Positions 45,232-55,238 of a DNA stretch of 64,000 bases are shown one piece after another; the first letter of the stretch is position 1; the number at the start of each line of letters is the position of its first letter. A program made the position numbers and the translations under genes. The DNA comes from an uncultured Tolumonas sp. (GTDB lineage: Bacteria > Pseudomonadota > Gammaproteobacteria > Enterobacterales > Aeromonadaceae). The stretch lies in the NCBI RefSeq assembly GCF_963676665.1, contig NZ_OY781378.1, positions 558,001-622,000 of the forward strand. The letters run 5' to 3'. The notes under the pieces were generated by a model. The model saw nothing but the letters and a program-made list of their open reading frames with translations. It was not told where the DNA came from and did not search any database.

Positions 45232-46881
45232 TTATTTCGCGGTGCAGGAAGCAAACATATCCAGCGAAGAATCATAAGCACTGGTTTTGACATCCAGCAG
45301 ACCAAGCACCGAGTGGAACAGATTATCCTGCGATAGTGGCTCATCCGCTTTACGCAACAAACAGTTCTTATCCACTTTCATGCGTTGCAAGAAGCTTGGT
45401 GAAAACCATTGTAGTGCGCCGATATGGGTTTGCTCTTCCGGTGCAATCATATACGGCGCAGCATGCAGATAAATGCCTTTCTCGCCAGTTGACTCACCAT
45501 GATCGGCCATATACAACATGGCGGTATCAAAACGCTGGTTGTTTTGCTGCAGTAATTTTATCACCTGACTCAACACATAATCGCTATACACAATGGTGTT
45601 GTCATAGGCGTTGATCAGCTCCTGACGCGGGCAATCTTGTAGCTGATTGGTGCGGCATTCTGGCAGGAATTTTTTGAATTTCTCCGGTGAACGCAGGTAA
45701 TAGGCCGGGCCATGACTGCCTTTCATGTGCAAGACAATGACACCATCGTTAGTCAGCTTGTCGATGTAATCCTGTAACTGATATAGCAGAATTTCATCAA
45801 AACATTCCCCGTTAGTACACAAACCCGGTACTTTCAGATCTTGTACATTCTGTTCGCCGATGCGCACTGCGACACCACGACTGCTGGAGTTGTTATCTTT
45901 CCACAACAACTCAAAACCAGCATGTTTCAGTACATCCACCAGATTTTCACTGCGTTTGGCTTTGCTGTCGCTGTAATCCTGACGCGTAAATTTAGAGAAC
46001 ATGCAGGGCACGGATACCGCCGTTTCTGTGCCGCATGAACTGACATTACGATAGTTTACGATATCCAGCTTACTCAGCTCAGGGTTGGTATCGCGGGCAT
46101 ACCCATTCAGGCTGAACTCACTGGCGCGCGCCGCTTCACCGACCACAATCACGGTCAGCACTTTTTTCTGTCCGCCGGCAGTGATCTTGGCGCCTTTTTT
46201 CGCGTCTTCGCCCAACGGAGAAACGACGATTTTGCCGCCTTCCAGATTACTGCGAATATAAGATTCAATCGCGCCGACATAATTCACCGGCACAATCATG
46301 TGGCGGATATAAGTGTTATTACGGGCAAAAGAAGCGATATCGACATAATAAGCAGCGGCAACCCCACCACTGATCACCAGTGTTATCACCAGCGTCAGAA
46401 CCTTATAACCGACCTCTTTCATAAACGACGCATAGTGGATCTTGCTGCGCAGCAGTAATACCACGGGCAATACGCCTAATAACAAAAGATAAAGTCCCAG
46501 TTTAAGACTGAGTAATTCCCCGGCTTCACGAGGGTCGGTCATTAAGGTGTTGCGTACCATTTCGCGATCGATGACGACCCCATAACTATCCATGAAATAG
46601 GCGGTGGTCGCGCCACCTAATAACAGCACCGACAAGAGCGGTTTGAATAACCATGGCAGTAACAACAAGGAGAGGATCTGGTTCAGCCAGGTGATTAACA
46701 GCAGATAAAGCGCGGCTAAAAACAGCACGCTATGCCAGCTGTCCGTGCCGATAGCATTAAACGCTGCCTGCCAGAACGAAAAGTTGGTAAAGGTAATAAA
46801 AAACCATGCCGCCAGTAAGATCTGGCGGGACGGTGTGAGTTGCAGTGAAAATCGACGTAAAAAGGTCATCAATAAACTCAT
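45232..46881 (-). CDS. eptA: phosphoethanolamine-lipid A transferase, EptA/MCR family
   Basis: A 549-residue inner-membrane enzyme that adds phosphoethanolamine to lipid A. Five hydrophobic helices occupy residues ~20-180 and the periplasmic catalytic domain ~235-549. Active-site residues are in place: Glu249 (VVGEAAR), the nucleophile Thr287 (SSCGTETAVSVPCMF), the SHGPAY histidine, and Asp-His in MADHGES. Several paired cysteines suit disulphides. The nucleophile motif reads TET rather than the TAT or TST of EptA and MCR. The start codon directly follows the pepD stop (TAA-ATG), so it is the second gene of pepD-eptA. It looks chromosomal and ancestral, with no mobile element nearby. Confidence 0.92.
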   Translation of the reverse strand: MSLLMTFLRRFSLQLTPSRQILLAAWFFITFTNFSFWQAAFNAIGTDSWHSVLFLAALYLLLITWLNQILSLLLLPWLFKPLLSVLLLGGATTAYFMDSYGVVIDREMVRNTLMTDPREAGELLSLKLGLYLLLLGVLPVVLLLRSKIHYASFMKEVGYKVLTLVITLVISGGVAAAYYVDIASFARNNTYIRHMIVPVNYVGAIESYIRSNLEGGKIVVSPLGEDAKKGAKITAGGQKKVLTVIVVGEAARASEFSLNGYARDTNPELSKLDIVNYRNVSSCGTETAVSVPCMFSKFTRQDYSDSKAKRSENLVDVLKHAGFELLWKDNNSSSRGVAVRIGEQNVQDLKVPGLCTNGECFDEILLYQLQDYIDKLTNDGVIVLHMKGSHGPAYYLRSPEKFKKFLPECRTNQLQDCPRQELINAYDNTIVYSDYVLSQVIKLLQQNNQRFDTAMLYMADHGESTGEKGIYLHAAPYMIAPEEQTHIGALQWFSPSFLQRMKVDKNCLLRKADEPLSQDNLFHSVLGLLDVKTSAYDSSLDMFASCTAK

Positions 46882-48336
46882 TTATTTATTAGGGATCGCC
46901 GCCAGCATCGCTACCAGCAACTGCCAGAAACGGGCGACTGCCGGAATATGTACCCGCTCATCCGGTGAATGCGCACCCTGAATCGTTGGGCCGAAAGAGA
47001 CCATATCCCAGTGTGAATATTGCGCTTTAAACAGACCACATTCTAAACCGGCATGGATCACCATCAACTTTGGCAATTCACCAAACAATGTTTCATGTTG
47101 TTGACGTAGCAACGCCAAGGTGGGTGATGATGGGTCGGGTGCCCAGCCCGGATAGGCACCATCAAACTGGCAATCAGCACCCGCCAGCGCACACAAAGAG
47201 GCGGTCATCTGCTCAACGTAACGACGGCCTTCGTCGTTTAATGAGCGGATCAGGCATTGGATATAAACGCCGGCTTCGTTGGTCTGGATCACGCCAAGGT
47301 TAGTCGAGGTTTCCACCACACCTTCAATCGCATGGCTCATGCGGATCACGCCATTCGGGCAGGCGAGCAGCATTTGCAGCAGACGTTGCTGATCAGCCAG
47401 AGTAAAGCAATTTGCTGGCTGTGCTGCTGGCAGGCACGAGATCTGTAAATAGCTATCTACTTCCTGCAGCTCAAGCTGTAGAGCTTTGGTGCGTTCAGCG
47501 ATTAATTGCTGCACGGCATCGATACGATCTGCCGCCACCAGAATGACGGCTTCTGCTTCACGAGGAATAGCATTACGCAATGTGCCACCAGAAATAGTGG
47601 CCAGCCGAATTTGTTCTGCCTGCAAAGTCTGTAATACACGGCTTAACAGTTTATTGGCATTACCGCGATCTTGATGGATGTTGACACCCGAATGGCCGCC
47701 GCGCAGGCCTTTAACTTGCAGCGAGAATGCCTGCATACCGGCTGGAATGGCTTCACGCTGGCATTGGAAATGAATATTGGCATCGACACCACCAGCACAA
47801 CCCATATAGGCTTCTGCATCTTGCTCTGAGTCGGTATTCAGCAAAATATCGCCTTCCAGCCAACCGGCCTGCAGACCAAACGCACCGCCCATACCGGCTT
47901 CTTCATCGACGGTCAGCAACACTTCCAGCGGGCCATGTTGCACTGTGTTATCAGCTAACACCGCCAGACAAGCGGCGGCACCAATACCGTTATCGGCACC
48001 TAACGTGGTGCCACGCGCGCGCACCCATTCACCATCGATATAGGCTTGGATTGGGTCGCGGGTAAAATCATGTTTGGTATCGGCGTTGGCTTGCGGCACC
48101 ATATCGATATGCGCTTGCAAGATCACACCTTTGCGGTTTTCCAGACCCGGGGTCGCCGGCTTTTTCAGGATCAGGTTGCCAACGGGGTCAACCTTAACAC
48201 TGATAGCCTGTGACGTTGCCCAGTCTTGTATCCATTGACTTAATGCAGCTTCATGCTTGGAGGGGCGGGGGATCTGGCAGAATTTGTCGAAAAAGAACCA
48301 CAAATGAGACGGTGATAATTGTTGTAATTCACTCAT
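46882..48336 (-). CDS. pepD: aminoacyl-histidine dipeptidase (peptidase D)
   Basis: A 484-residue cytosolic metallo-dipeptidase of the M20 clan (E. coli 485). The metal and catalytic segments are LQAHIDMVPQ, GADNGIGAAACLAVL, VDEEAGMGGAFGL, NTDSE and IHAGLECGLF. It cleaves X-His dipeptides such as carnosine. Its downstream partner eptA begins right at its stop codon. In E. coli pepD lies next to gpt; here a small membrane protein and a nucleotidase gene separate them. Confidence 0.95.
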   Translation of the reverse strand: MSELQQLSPSHLWFFFDKFCQIPRPSKHEAALSQWIQDWATSQAISVKVDPVGNLILKKPATPGLENRKGVILQAHIDMVPQANADTKHDFTRDPIQAYIDGEWVRARGTTLGADNGIGAAACLAVLADNTVQHGPLEVLLTVDEEAGMGGAFGLQAGWLEGDILLNTDSEQDAEAYMGCAGGVDANIHFQCQREAIPAGMQAFSLQVKGLRGGHSGVNIHQDRGNANKLLSRVLQTLQAEQIRLATISGGTLRNAIPREAEAVILVAADRIDAVQQLIAERTKALQLELQEVDSYLQISCLPAAQPANCFTLADQQRLLQMLLACPNGVIRMSHAIEGVVETSTNLGVIQTNEAGVYIQCLIRSLNDEGRRYVEQMTASLCALAGADCQFDGAYPGWAPDPSSPTLALLRQQHETLFGELPKLMVIHAGLECGLFKAQYSHWDMVSFGPTIQGAHSPDERVHIPAVARFWQLLVAMLAAIPNK

Positions 48337-48408
48337 GAAACATTCTCCTGCTCAGAAACAAAATGCGCCGCAGATAGCGCAGCGCATGCTTAATGGTTGT
48401 GGTGAAAA

Positions 48409-48699
48409 TCAGATCGGGCGGCGAAACAGACGGAATCCAATGTATAGGATAAGGGATGTCGCCACCGAGCTGGCACTAAACAGATACATCACATAATAGG
48501 CGTGTTGCATGGGGTCATTACCATCCGGTAATAAATGGATCACGCCACGATTGATCAGCTGATTAGCCAGCAATGCCAGCAGTGCCCAACCACTGATCCA
48601 TTTCATTTTTTGGTTATGTGAACGATGCGATTGGTTATACATCAGTCCAACCCAGAAACAGAACCAGACGGTAACAAAAATATATGAAAACAGAGCCAT
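48409..48699 (-). CDS. small three-helix membrane protein, unknown
   Basis: A 96-residue protein that I do not recognise. It has hydrophobic stretches at about residues 4-20, 36-50 and 66-88, and a basic loop (NQSHRSHNQKMK) between the first two that probably faces the cytoplasm. It ends FRLFRRPI, consistent with a cytoplasmic C-terminal anchor. It lies 72 bp upstream of pepD on the same strand, so it may share that transcript. Codon use looks ordinary. The Shine-Dalgarno is weak. Confidence 0.6.
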   Translation of the reverse strand: MALFSYIFVTVWFCFWVGLMYNQSHRSHNQKMKWISGWALLALLANQLINRGVIHLLPDGNDPMQHAYYVMYLFSASSVATSLILYIGFRLFRRPI

Positions 48700-49049
48700 G
48701 GTGAGTTATCCGGTGGTGTGAATAAAAATCAGTTTTAACAACGCAAGCCTGATCATGCCACGAAAGTTAGCGTGACAGAAGTCACAACAGCGATCCGAAA
48801 AGAAGAGGATCACGTATATAGCCAAAGTAATTGGAGTTGCCGCGAGGCGACAAGTGAACGAATTCCCATGAGCATAGATAAACTATGTGATTGGGGTGAG
48901 TGAATGCAGTCAACGATGCGGCAACTTCAAGTACAAAGGGTATAGAGATAGAATTACTGATATCAGGGTGTCATCTGGCGGTCATGTTGTTGTCATCTTT
49001 GCCGGGCAGCGTGAAAGAGAGTAACATCCAGTGTCGTTACGGAGCCTGT
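48700..49049. other. 350-bp divergent intergenic region with an ERIC element
   Basis: This gap lies between the small membrane protein gene and the nucleotidase gene. Its main content is the ERIC copy at 48817-48944. About 100 bp remain on each side for promoters, but I see no convincing -35/-10 pair. A frame open through the ERIC copy from 48900 joins the nucleotidase frame but is not coding in my view. Confidence 0.7.
48817..48944 (+). repeat. ERIC (IRU) element, full-length copy 2
   Basis: A 128-bp element from TATAGCCAAAGTAATTGGAG to AAGTACAAAGGGTATA, with the ERIC core CCCATGAGCATAG ... CTATGTGATTGGGGTGAG. It has the same length as copy 1 and the opposite orientation. It is about 105 bp upstream of the nucleotidase start. 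Confidence 0.9.
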
Positions 49050-50780
49050 ATGTCTGCATTATTAGGGCGCTTTTACCTGGCGCATATCAACGATACACAC
49101 TCTCATTTTGATGAAACCGCATTACCCCTGCGTCTGGCATTACCGGAAGGGGCGACTGATATTCGTCTGCATTGTGGTGGCTTTCCGCGGCTGGCCAGTT
49201 TTATCAAACGAGCCCGGCAACGCGCCATTTCAGAACAAATGCCGTTATTGCTGCTTGATGCCGGCGATAGTTTTCAAGGCACGCTCTATTTTTCCTGCTT
49301 CAAAGGGCAGGCGAATGCCGCATTACTCAATCAATTAGGCCTTGACGCCATGGTGGTCGGTAACCATGAGCTGGATACTGGCAATACACCGTTAGCCAAT
49401 TTTTTACGCCAGATCCGGTTTCCGTTATTGGCCGCCAACTGGGATCTGTCCGGTGAAGCGCAAGATAAGCCGACGCGCATGCAGGATCATCCACTGATGG
49501 TCAGCTGGCAAAATCCTGCCCATCCGAAACCCTATATCGTGAAATGGGTCGATGACGTACCGGTGGCTATTTTTGGACTGGTACTGGAAAACATGCCGGA
49601 CATCGCCGCCCCCGATGGCGATTCCCAGTTCTTGCCGGTAGTGGAAACGGCGAAAACAACAATTGAACAGATCCACGCTGACGGCATTGAACACATCATT
49701 TTACTCAGTCATCTCGGCTTTCCGCGTGATTGCCAGCTCGCACAGGAAGTGGAGGGCATTTCGCTGATCGTGGGCGGTCACACGCATACCCTGCAAGGTG
49801 ATTTCGGCGCATTAGGTTTAGCTGATGAACACCCGTATGGCGAGCGGTTTAACCGAACCTTAGTGTTGCACGCCGGTTATAACTCGCTGATGGTGGGTTT
49901 AGCCGAAGTGGCCTTGTTGCCGGACGGGCAAATGCGTATTGAGCAAGGTGGGAATGTCTTACTCACCAGTGAAACCGCGTTGCTGCAATCACAACAAGGC
50001 GAACCGCTGCCAGCACCACAGCAGCGCACTATTCGGCGTTTCTTGCGTAACCAGCGTCATGTCGCAATGTTGCAGCCTGATTCCGCCATGGAGCGTCTGC
50101 TGGCTAATAATTACCGCTCTAAATTACGTCACTATGCCAGCGATCAGGTGGTGTCGTTACCTCGTGGTTTGCGTCATGTGCGTATTCCCGATGAACGCGG
50201 TGGCAGCCAGGTGGCACCGCTGGTGGCGGAAGCCATGCTATTTCAGGCGCGAGAAATGGGCGTGCCTGTTGATGTCGCGATTTTTAATGCCGGCGGAGCG
50301 CGTATCTCGTTACCCCCTGGGCCGGTCAGTGCCGCTGAATTAGCCGGGCGCTTGCTGCCCTTTGCCAGCACCATCAGCCATTTTGATGTGCGTGGCGGGC
50401 AATTACGCTTAGCGTTGGAAGGGGCCATTGTGAATGCGCTGGAACTCGGTGGCAGTGGCAGTTTTCCTTATCCGGCCGATCTGCGTTACAGCTACCATGC
50501 CAGTGCGCCACGTGGGCAACGGGTGCGGCAGTTGCACGTTAAAGATCGGTCCGGGCGCTGGCAGTTATTCGATGAACAACGCGATTATCGTTTGATCACC
50601 ACCAGTTATACCGCGATGGGAAAAGAGGGTTACCATGCGCTGCTGAATCAACGCTCAGAGCCAGAACTGCTCGGGTTGATCATCTCCGACGCCTTTATCA
50701 ACTACGCTCGTTCGCGCGGAATACTGACGCCACCGCAGGATGCGCTGTATCAGCTGAATTTTGACCAGCTAGTGAGTTAA
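49050..50780 (+). CDS. UshA-like metallophosphoesterase / 5'-nucleotidase
   Basis: A 576-residue two-domain 5'-nucleotidase family protein. The N-terminal dinuclear-metal domain has [32 protein letters not shown] and VGGHTHT. The C-terminal substrate domain has [13 protein letters not shown] and the aromatic [14 protein letters not shown]. There is no signal peptide, unlike UshA, so it should be cytoplasmic. It likely dephosphorylates nucleotides or related phosphoesters. The ATG at 49050 has GGAG six bases upstream; the frame extends back to 48900, but that extra 50 residues is read through ERIC sequence. Confidence 0.88.
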   Translation: MSALLGRFYLAHINDTHSHFDETALPLRLALPEGATDIRLHCGGFPRLASFIKRARQRAISEQMPLLLLDAGDSFQGTLYFSCFKGQANAALLNQLGLDAMVVGNHELDTGNTPLANFLRQIRFPLLAANWDLSGEAQDKPTRMQDHPLMVSWQNPAHPKPYIVKWVDDVPVAIFGLVLENMPDIAAPDGDSQFLPVVETAKTTIEQIHADGIEHIILLSHLGFPRDCQLAQEVEGISLIVGGHTHTLQGDFGALGLADEHPYGERFNRTLVLHAGYNSLMVGLAEVALLPDGQMRIEQGGNVLLTSETALLQSQQGEPLPAPQQRTIRRFLRNQRHVAMLQPDSAMERLLANNYRSKLRHYASDQVVSLPRGLRHVRIPDERGGSQVAPLVAEAMLFQAREMGVPVDVAIFNAGGARISLPPGPVSAAELAGRLLPFASTISHFDVRGGQLRLALEGAIVNALELGGSGSFPYPADLRYSYHASAPRGQRVRQLHVKDRSGRWQLFDEQRDYRLITTSYTAMGKEGYHALLNQRSEPELLGLIISDAFINYARSRGILTPPQDALYQLNFDQLVS

Positions 50781-50884
50781 TTGAACCGGCTCGAAGCATA
50801 AAAATCGCTAAAAATACTATTTATTGGCCGCTGCTCTGGTATCCTTGGCAGTTAGCCATTTTTAAATCCCCAATAGGTTATGTT

Positions 50885-51349
50885 ATGAGCAAAAAGTTTT
50901 ATGTTTCGTGGGAAAATCTGCATCGTGAAGCGCGTCGTCTGTCTCGTCGTCAGCTTCCTGCAAGCCAATGGAAAGGCATCTTAGCGGTTAGTCGTGGTGG
51001 GTTGGTTCCTGCGGCTATTATGGCGCGTGAACTGGGTATCCGTTTTGTGGATACCATCTGCATTTCCAGCTACGAACATGATTCACAGGGTGATTTAAAC
51101 GTTCTAAAACGTATTGATGGCGATGGTGAAGGCTTCCTGATCGTCGACGATCTGGTGGATAGTGGTAATACCGCACGCCTGTTGCGTGAAATGTACCCGA
51201 AAGCACGACTGGTTACTGTGTTTGCTAAACCGAAAGGCGAGCATCTGGTCGATGATTTCGAAGTGTCTATTCCACAAGACACGTGGATCGAGCAGCCATG
51301 GGATATGGTGCACTGCTTTGTTCCGCCAATTTGTGAAGAAAATCAGTAA
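50885..51349 (+). CDS. gpt: xanthine-guanine phosphoribosyltransferase
   Basis: A 154-residue type I phosphoribosyltransferase (E. coli Gpt 152) that salvages guanine, xanthine and hypoxanthine. The PRPP loop is [14 protein letters not shown] (residues ~83-96). [22 protein letters not shown] and the C-terminal base-binding [11 protein letters not shown] match Gpt. It starts gpt-frsA-proB-proA, the E. coli order apart from crl and phoE, and a terminator separates it from frsA. Confidence 0.96.
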   Translation: MSKKFYVSWENLHREARRLSRRQLPASQWKGILAVSRGGLVPAAIMARELGIRFVDTICISSYEHDSQGDLNVLKRIDGDGEGFLIVDDLVDSGNTARLLREMYPKARLVTVFAKPKGEHLVDDFEVSIPQDTWIEQPWDMVHCFVPPICEENQ

Positions 51350-51355
51350 ACAAGC

Positions 51356-51384
51356 AAGGCTTCCGATGGGAGCCTTTCTTTTTT
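51356..51384 (+). terminator. intrinsic terminator after gpt
   Basis: AAGGCT (51356-51361), a 9-nt loop and AGCCTT (51371-51376), then TCTTTTTT. Confidence 0.7.
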
Positions 51385-51429
51385 GCGCGACAAGGAGCAT
51401 AAATAGAGAAAACCGCTCGCGGAGTCAGT

Positions 51430-52704
51430 ATGTCAGCCCCATCCGACAAGAACTTAAGTGAAACTTTGTTCAACAAAGTTCAGCCCTATAAAATTCGAGA
51501 AACCTCTACTATTTCCAGTTCCGGCAATCCATTACCTTGTGAACCGCAAGAGCAGTTCCTGATTGACGGATTGTGTACGCCTTCATGGTTCCGGATTTTG
51601 CGACGGGCATTTTGGATCTGGCAAGGCGCTGAACCTATTGAGCTGGAAGAAACGCTGGCCCGCATTGCTACCAGCGATGGCGAACGGACTAACCCACAGC
51701 AAATCGATACCGTACAGGGTTTTATTCCTGGTAACTGGTGTTATGAGTGGAGTCAGGTAGCTGGTGAGCATAACCGCAAGGCGAAAGAAGCCGATGATGC
51801 CGGTGAACCTTGGATCGCCAAAAAAGAGTATTTCCTCGCTGCGCGTTACTATTCTATTGCCAGTTATCCGCATCTGAAGGGGGATGAGCTGGCCGAACAG
51901 GCGCAAGTGCAAGCCAACATTGCTTACCGTGAAGGTGGTCGTTATCTACCGGTGCCACTGAAAGAGCTGAAAGTACCGTTTCGCGGTAAAGAGGTTAAAG
52001 GTTATCTGCATCTGCCGCATGACGATCACCCGGTGCCATTGGTGATGGTGACCGGCGCCATTGATAGCCTGCAACTCGATTTTATCCGCTTGTTTGAAAA
52101 GGTGCTGGAACCGCTCGGTATCGGTATGTTGTCTCTCGATCTACCCGGTTGTGGTTATTCCAGCCATTGGCCGCTGGTGGAAGATTCCAGTCGTTTACAC
52201 CAAGCCGTGTTGCATTATCTGAAAGATGTACCGTGGGTGGATGATCAACGTGTGGGTATGGTTGGTTTCCGTCTGGGTGGCAATGTTGCGGTACGCTTGT
52301 CTTATCTGGAACAGTTGCGCATGAAAGCGGTGGTTTGTGTTGGACCAGGCATGCACAACTATTTTACTGATCCGGCGATATTTGAGTTATCACCACCGAT
52401 GATGCGCGCCAGTCTGGCTAACCGGTTAAATATGGATGCCTCAGATTGGGGGGCCGTACAAAAAAGCTGTCAGGTATTTTCACTAAAACGGCAGGGGCTG
52501 GTGGGTGTCAGCAAAACACGAGTGCCTATTTTGAGTATTGGGCATCGACGTGACTTTATTTGTTCGGAAGCAGATGTCCGCATGTTGGCATCATCCAGCT
52601 TAAGCGGTAAAGCGGTGGTGCTGGATAAAGAGCCGGTCAAAGAGCAGATGAACCGGATGTTAAGTGAAATTGGCGAATGGTTACGCCTGCATTTTAATCT
52701 CTGA
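51430..52704 (+). CDS. frsA: FrsA family alpha/beta-hydrolase-fold protein
   Basis: A 424-residue protein (E. coli FrsA 414). Residues ~10-170 are the family's N-terminal region and ~180-424 an alpha/beta-hydrolase fold. The nucleophile elbow, normally G-x-S-x-G, reads GFRLG here. The E. coli protein also has Arg at this point, so ordinary serine-esterase chemistry is doubtful. FrsA is known for binding IIA-Glc and shifting respiration versus fermentation. GGAG precedes the ATG. It sits between gpt and proB as in E. coli, but with no crl gene in between. Confidence 0.93.
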   Translation: MSAPSDKNLSETLFNKVQPYKIRETSTISSSGNPLPCEPQEQFLIDGLCTPSWFRILRRAFWIWQGAEPIELEETLARIATSDGERTNPQQIDTVQGFIPGNWCYEWSQVAGEHNRKAKEADDAGEPWIAKKEYFLAARYYSIASYPHLKGDELAEQAQVQANIAYREGGRYLPVPLKELKVPFRGKEVKGYLHLPHDDHPVPLVMVTGAIDSLQLDFIRLFEKVLEPLGIGMLSLDLPGCGYSSHWPLVEDSSRLHQAVLHYLKDVPWVDDQRVGMVGFRLGGNVAVRLSYLEQLRMKAVVCVGPGMHNYFTDPAIFELSPPMMRASLANRLNMDASDWGAVQKSCQVFSLKRQGLVGVSKTRVPILSIGHRRDFICSEADVRMLASSSLSGKAVVLDKEPVKEQMNRMLSEIGEWLRLHFNL

Positions 52705-52797
52705 TCAAGATAACGCATAAAATAGCTGCGAAATTCCATTGCAGGGGGCGGTTAGCCTCCGGTATAAAGAAGCCCTTCATGGAGGGTTATCGCAGCA

Positions 52798-53901
52798 ATG
52801 AAAAGCAAAACCATCGTCGTCAAGCTGGGCACCAGCATTCTTACTGGCGGCACACGTAAACTGGATCAAGCTCATATGGTTGAGTTGGTTCGTCAGTGTG
52901 CTGCTTTGCATCGTCATGGGCATCAAGTCGTGGTTGTTACCTCCGGCGCTATCGCCGCAGGTCGTGAGAAGTTGGGTTACCCCGATCTTCCCCCCACTAT
53001 GCCCAACAAACAGATGCTGGCGGCGGTGGGGCAATGTCACCTGATGCAAGTGTGGCAGAACCTGTTCAGCATCTACGGCCTGCAAATCGGCCAGCTATTG
53101 CTGACCCGTGCCGATCTGGAAGATCGCGAACGCTATCTGAATGCACGCGACACGCTGCAGACACTGCTGCATAACCGTATTATTCCTGTTATTAATGAAA
53201 ATGATGCGGTCGCGATTGCCGAAATTAAGGTCGGCGATAATGACAACCTGTCCGCGCGGGCTGCTATTCTGGCCGATGCCGATCTATTAATTCTGCTGAC
53301 TGACCAGAAAGGGTTGTTTACTGCCGATCCGCGTACCAACCCGGATGCGACCTTGATTGAAGAAGTTACCGAAATCACCGATCAACTGCGTAGTCTGGCC
53401 GGTGACAGCGTGAGTGGCCTTGGCACCGGTGGCATGTCAACGAAACTGCAAGCCGCCGATATTGCCTGCCGTGCCGGTATTGAAGTGGTGATCGCCAGCG
53501 GTAAAACGCCGGAAGTGGTGGGGCGTCTGGCGAACAATGAAAAAGTCGGTACCCGCTTTAAAGCACAGGCCAACCCGCTGGAAGGTCGCAAGAGCTGGAT
53601 TTTAGCGGGCCCGCAGTCGCACGGTGAAATTCACATTGATGCCGGTGCGGTGAAAGCAGTGCATGACAAAGGCTCGAGCTTGTTACCGAAGGGGATCACA
53701 CAAATTGTCGGTGAATTCAGCCGTGGTGAAGCCGTGCGCATTATTACACCGGACGGCAAAGAGTTAGCGCGTGGCATTACGCGCTATACTGCTGATGAAT
53801 TAGCCCGTGTACGTGGCCATCACTCGGATGAAATTGAAGCCTGCTTAGGTTATGGCTATGGTCCGGTGGCAATCCACCGTGATGATATGGTCTTGCTGTA
53901 A
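52798..53901 (+). CDS. proB: glutamate 5-kinase
   Basis: A 367-residue enzyme, exactly the E. coli length, that phosphorylates glutamate in the first step of proline synthesis. The amino-acid-kinase domain (residues ~1-255) has [35 protein letters not shown] and [21 protein letters not shown] domain fills ~275-367 ([20 protein letters not shown]). GGAGGG lies 11 bases before the ATG, which is longer than usual. Twelve bases separate its stop from the proA start. It is probably feedback-inhibited by proline, as in the family. Confidence 0.96.
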   Translation: MKSKTIVVKLGTSILTGGTRKLDQAHMVELVRQCAALHRHGHQVVVVTSGAIAAGREKLGYPDLPPTMPNKQMLAAVGQCHLMQVWQNLFSIYGLQIGQLLLTRADLEDRERYLNARDTLQTLLHNRIIPVINENDAVAIAEIKVGDNDNLSARAAILADADLLILLTDQKGLFTADPRTNPDATLIEEVTEITDQLRSLAGDSVSGLGTGGMSTKLQAADIACRAGIEVVIASGKTPEVVGRLANNEKVGTRFKAQANPLEGRKSWILAGPQSHGEIHIDAGAVKAVHDKGSSLLPKGITQIVGEFSRGEAVRIITPDGKELARGITRYTADELARVRGHHSDEIEACLGYGYGPVAIHRDDMVLL

Positions 53902-53913
53902 AGGAGAATGAAC

Positions 53914-55173
53914 ATGAGTTTATTAGCAATGGGCAAGGCCGCCCGCGAAGCATCGTTTGAATTAGCTATTGCTGCGACAGCCCGTAAAAATCAGGCCTTG
54001 TTGGCGATGGCTGATGAGTTGGAATTACAGCAGGATGTGATCCTGGCTGCCAACGCCAAAGATATTGAAGCCGGTCGAGCGTCAGGTTTAACCGACGCTC
54101 TGCTCGACCGTCTGCTGCTGAATGAATCACGTCTGGCTGGCATTGTTGCCGATGTGCGCAAAGTCGTGACACTGGATGATCCTGTGGGGGCTGAAATTGA
54201 CAGTCGCGTGCTGGAAAATGGCATGCGCTTATCGCGTCGTCGTGTACCAATTGGCGTGATTGGTGTTATTTACGAAGCGCGCCCGAACGTAACCATTGAT
54301 ATCGCCGCTCTGTGTCTGAAAACCGGTAACGCCAGTATTTTGCGTGGTGGTCGTGAGACGTTTTATTCGAACATGGCGTTGGTGCAGGTCATTCAGGCGG
54401 CACTGTCAAAAACGGGTTTACCTGCGGCATCTGTGCAATACATTGAAAGCCCGGATCGTGCACTGGTGAGCGAACTGCTGACCATGGATCAATACGTCGA
54501 CATGATCATCCCACGTGGTGGCGCGAATTTGCATCGCCTGTGTAAAGATCAAAGCACGATCCCAGTTATTATCGGCGGTTTTGGTGTCAGCCACTTATAC
54601 GTGGATGAAAGTGCCGATCTGGTACGTGCGATTGACGTGATTGATAACGCAAAAGTACAGCGTCCATCCGCCTGTAATTCGCTGGATACCTTACTGCTGA
54701 ATGAAAAAATTGCTGCCAAGATTGCACCAGCATTGGTAGCACGTATGAATCAGCAGAAAGTGACACTGGTGGCTGAACCGCAAGCGTTTGCTTTGTTGCA
54801 AGCGGCGGGCGCTAACCAATTACGTCAGGCGGGCGATGAAGATTTTGACACCGAATGGTTGAGTCTGACGCTGGGCGTGAAAGTGGTGGCTGATGTGAAA
54901 GCGGCGATTGCGCACTTGCAGGAACATAACGCCTGCCACTCTGATGCGATCCTGACCAACGATTTACGCCATGCCGAGTTGTTTATCAACGGTGTGGGTT
55001 CAGCGGCGGTGTATGTGAATGCATCAACGCGCTTTACTGATGGCGCCCAGTTTGGTTTAGGGGCCGAAGTGGCCGTTTCTACCCAGAAACTGCATGCCCG
55101 TGGCCCGATGGGGTTAACTGAATTGACCAGCTATAAATGGATCGGTCAGGCTGATTATCTGAGCCGCAGTTAA
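53914..55173 (+). CDS. proA: gamma-glutamyl phosphate reductase
   Basis: A 419-residue NADPH-dependent aldehyde-dehydrogenase-fold enzyme (E. coli 417) that reduces glutamyl phosphate to glutamate semialdehyde. The catalytic cysteine is in [14 protein letters not shown] near residue 255. [29 protein letters not shown] and [21 protein letters not shown] are family motifs. Two ATGs occur: AGGAG ends just one base before the first (53908) and seven before the second (53914), so the second is chosen. It is the last gene of proBA and has a strong terminator. Confidence 0.96.
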   Translation: MSLLAMGKAAREASFELAIAATARKNQALLAMADELELQQDVILAANAKDIEAGRASGLTDALLDRLLLNESRLAGIVADVRKVVTLDDPVGAEIDSRVLENGMRLSRRRVPIGVIGVIYEARPNVTIDIAALCLKTGNASILRGGRETFYSNMALVQVIQAALSKTGLPAASVQYIESPDRALVSELLTMDQYVDMIIPRGGANLHRLCKDQSTIPVIIGGFGVSHLYVDESADLVRAIDVIDNAKVQRPSACNSLDTLLLNEKIAAKIAPALVARMNQQKVTLVAEPQAFALLQAAGANQLRQAGDEDFDTEWLSLTLGVKVVADVKAAIAHLQEHNACHSDAILTNDLRHAELFINGVGSAAVYVNASTRFTDGAQFGLGAEVAVSTQKLHARGPMGLTELTSYKWIGQADYLSRS

Positions 55174-55190
55174 TTCAATGTCGTTGCTAT

Positions 55191-55231
55191 AAAGAGAAAG
55201 CCGCGCTAAGCATGAGGGCGGCTTTCTCTTT
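55191..55231. terminator. bidirectional terminator between proA and the FIST gene
   Basis: AAAGAGAAAGCCGC (55191-55204) and GCGGCTTTCTCTTT (55218-55231) form a perfect 14-bp stem with A and T-rich flanks. Confidence 0.9.
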
Positions 55232-55238
55232 GGTGGTT

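Noticed and set aside
48900-49049. 50-residue N-terminal extension of the nucleotidase
   Set aside because: It begins inside an ERIC element and lacks a Shine-Dalgarno, whereas the ATG at 49050 has GGAG and starts the conserved fold.
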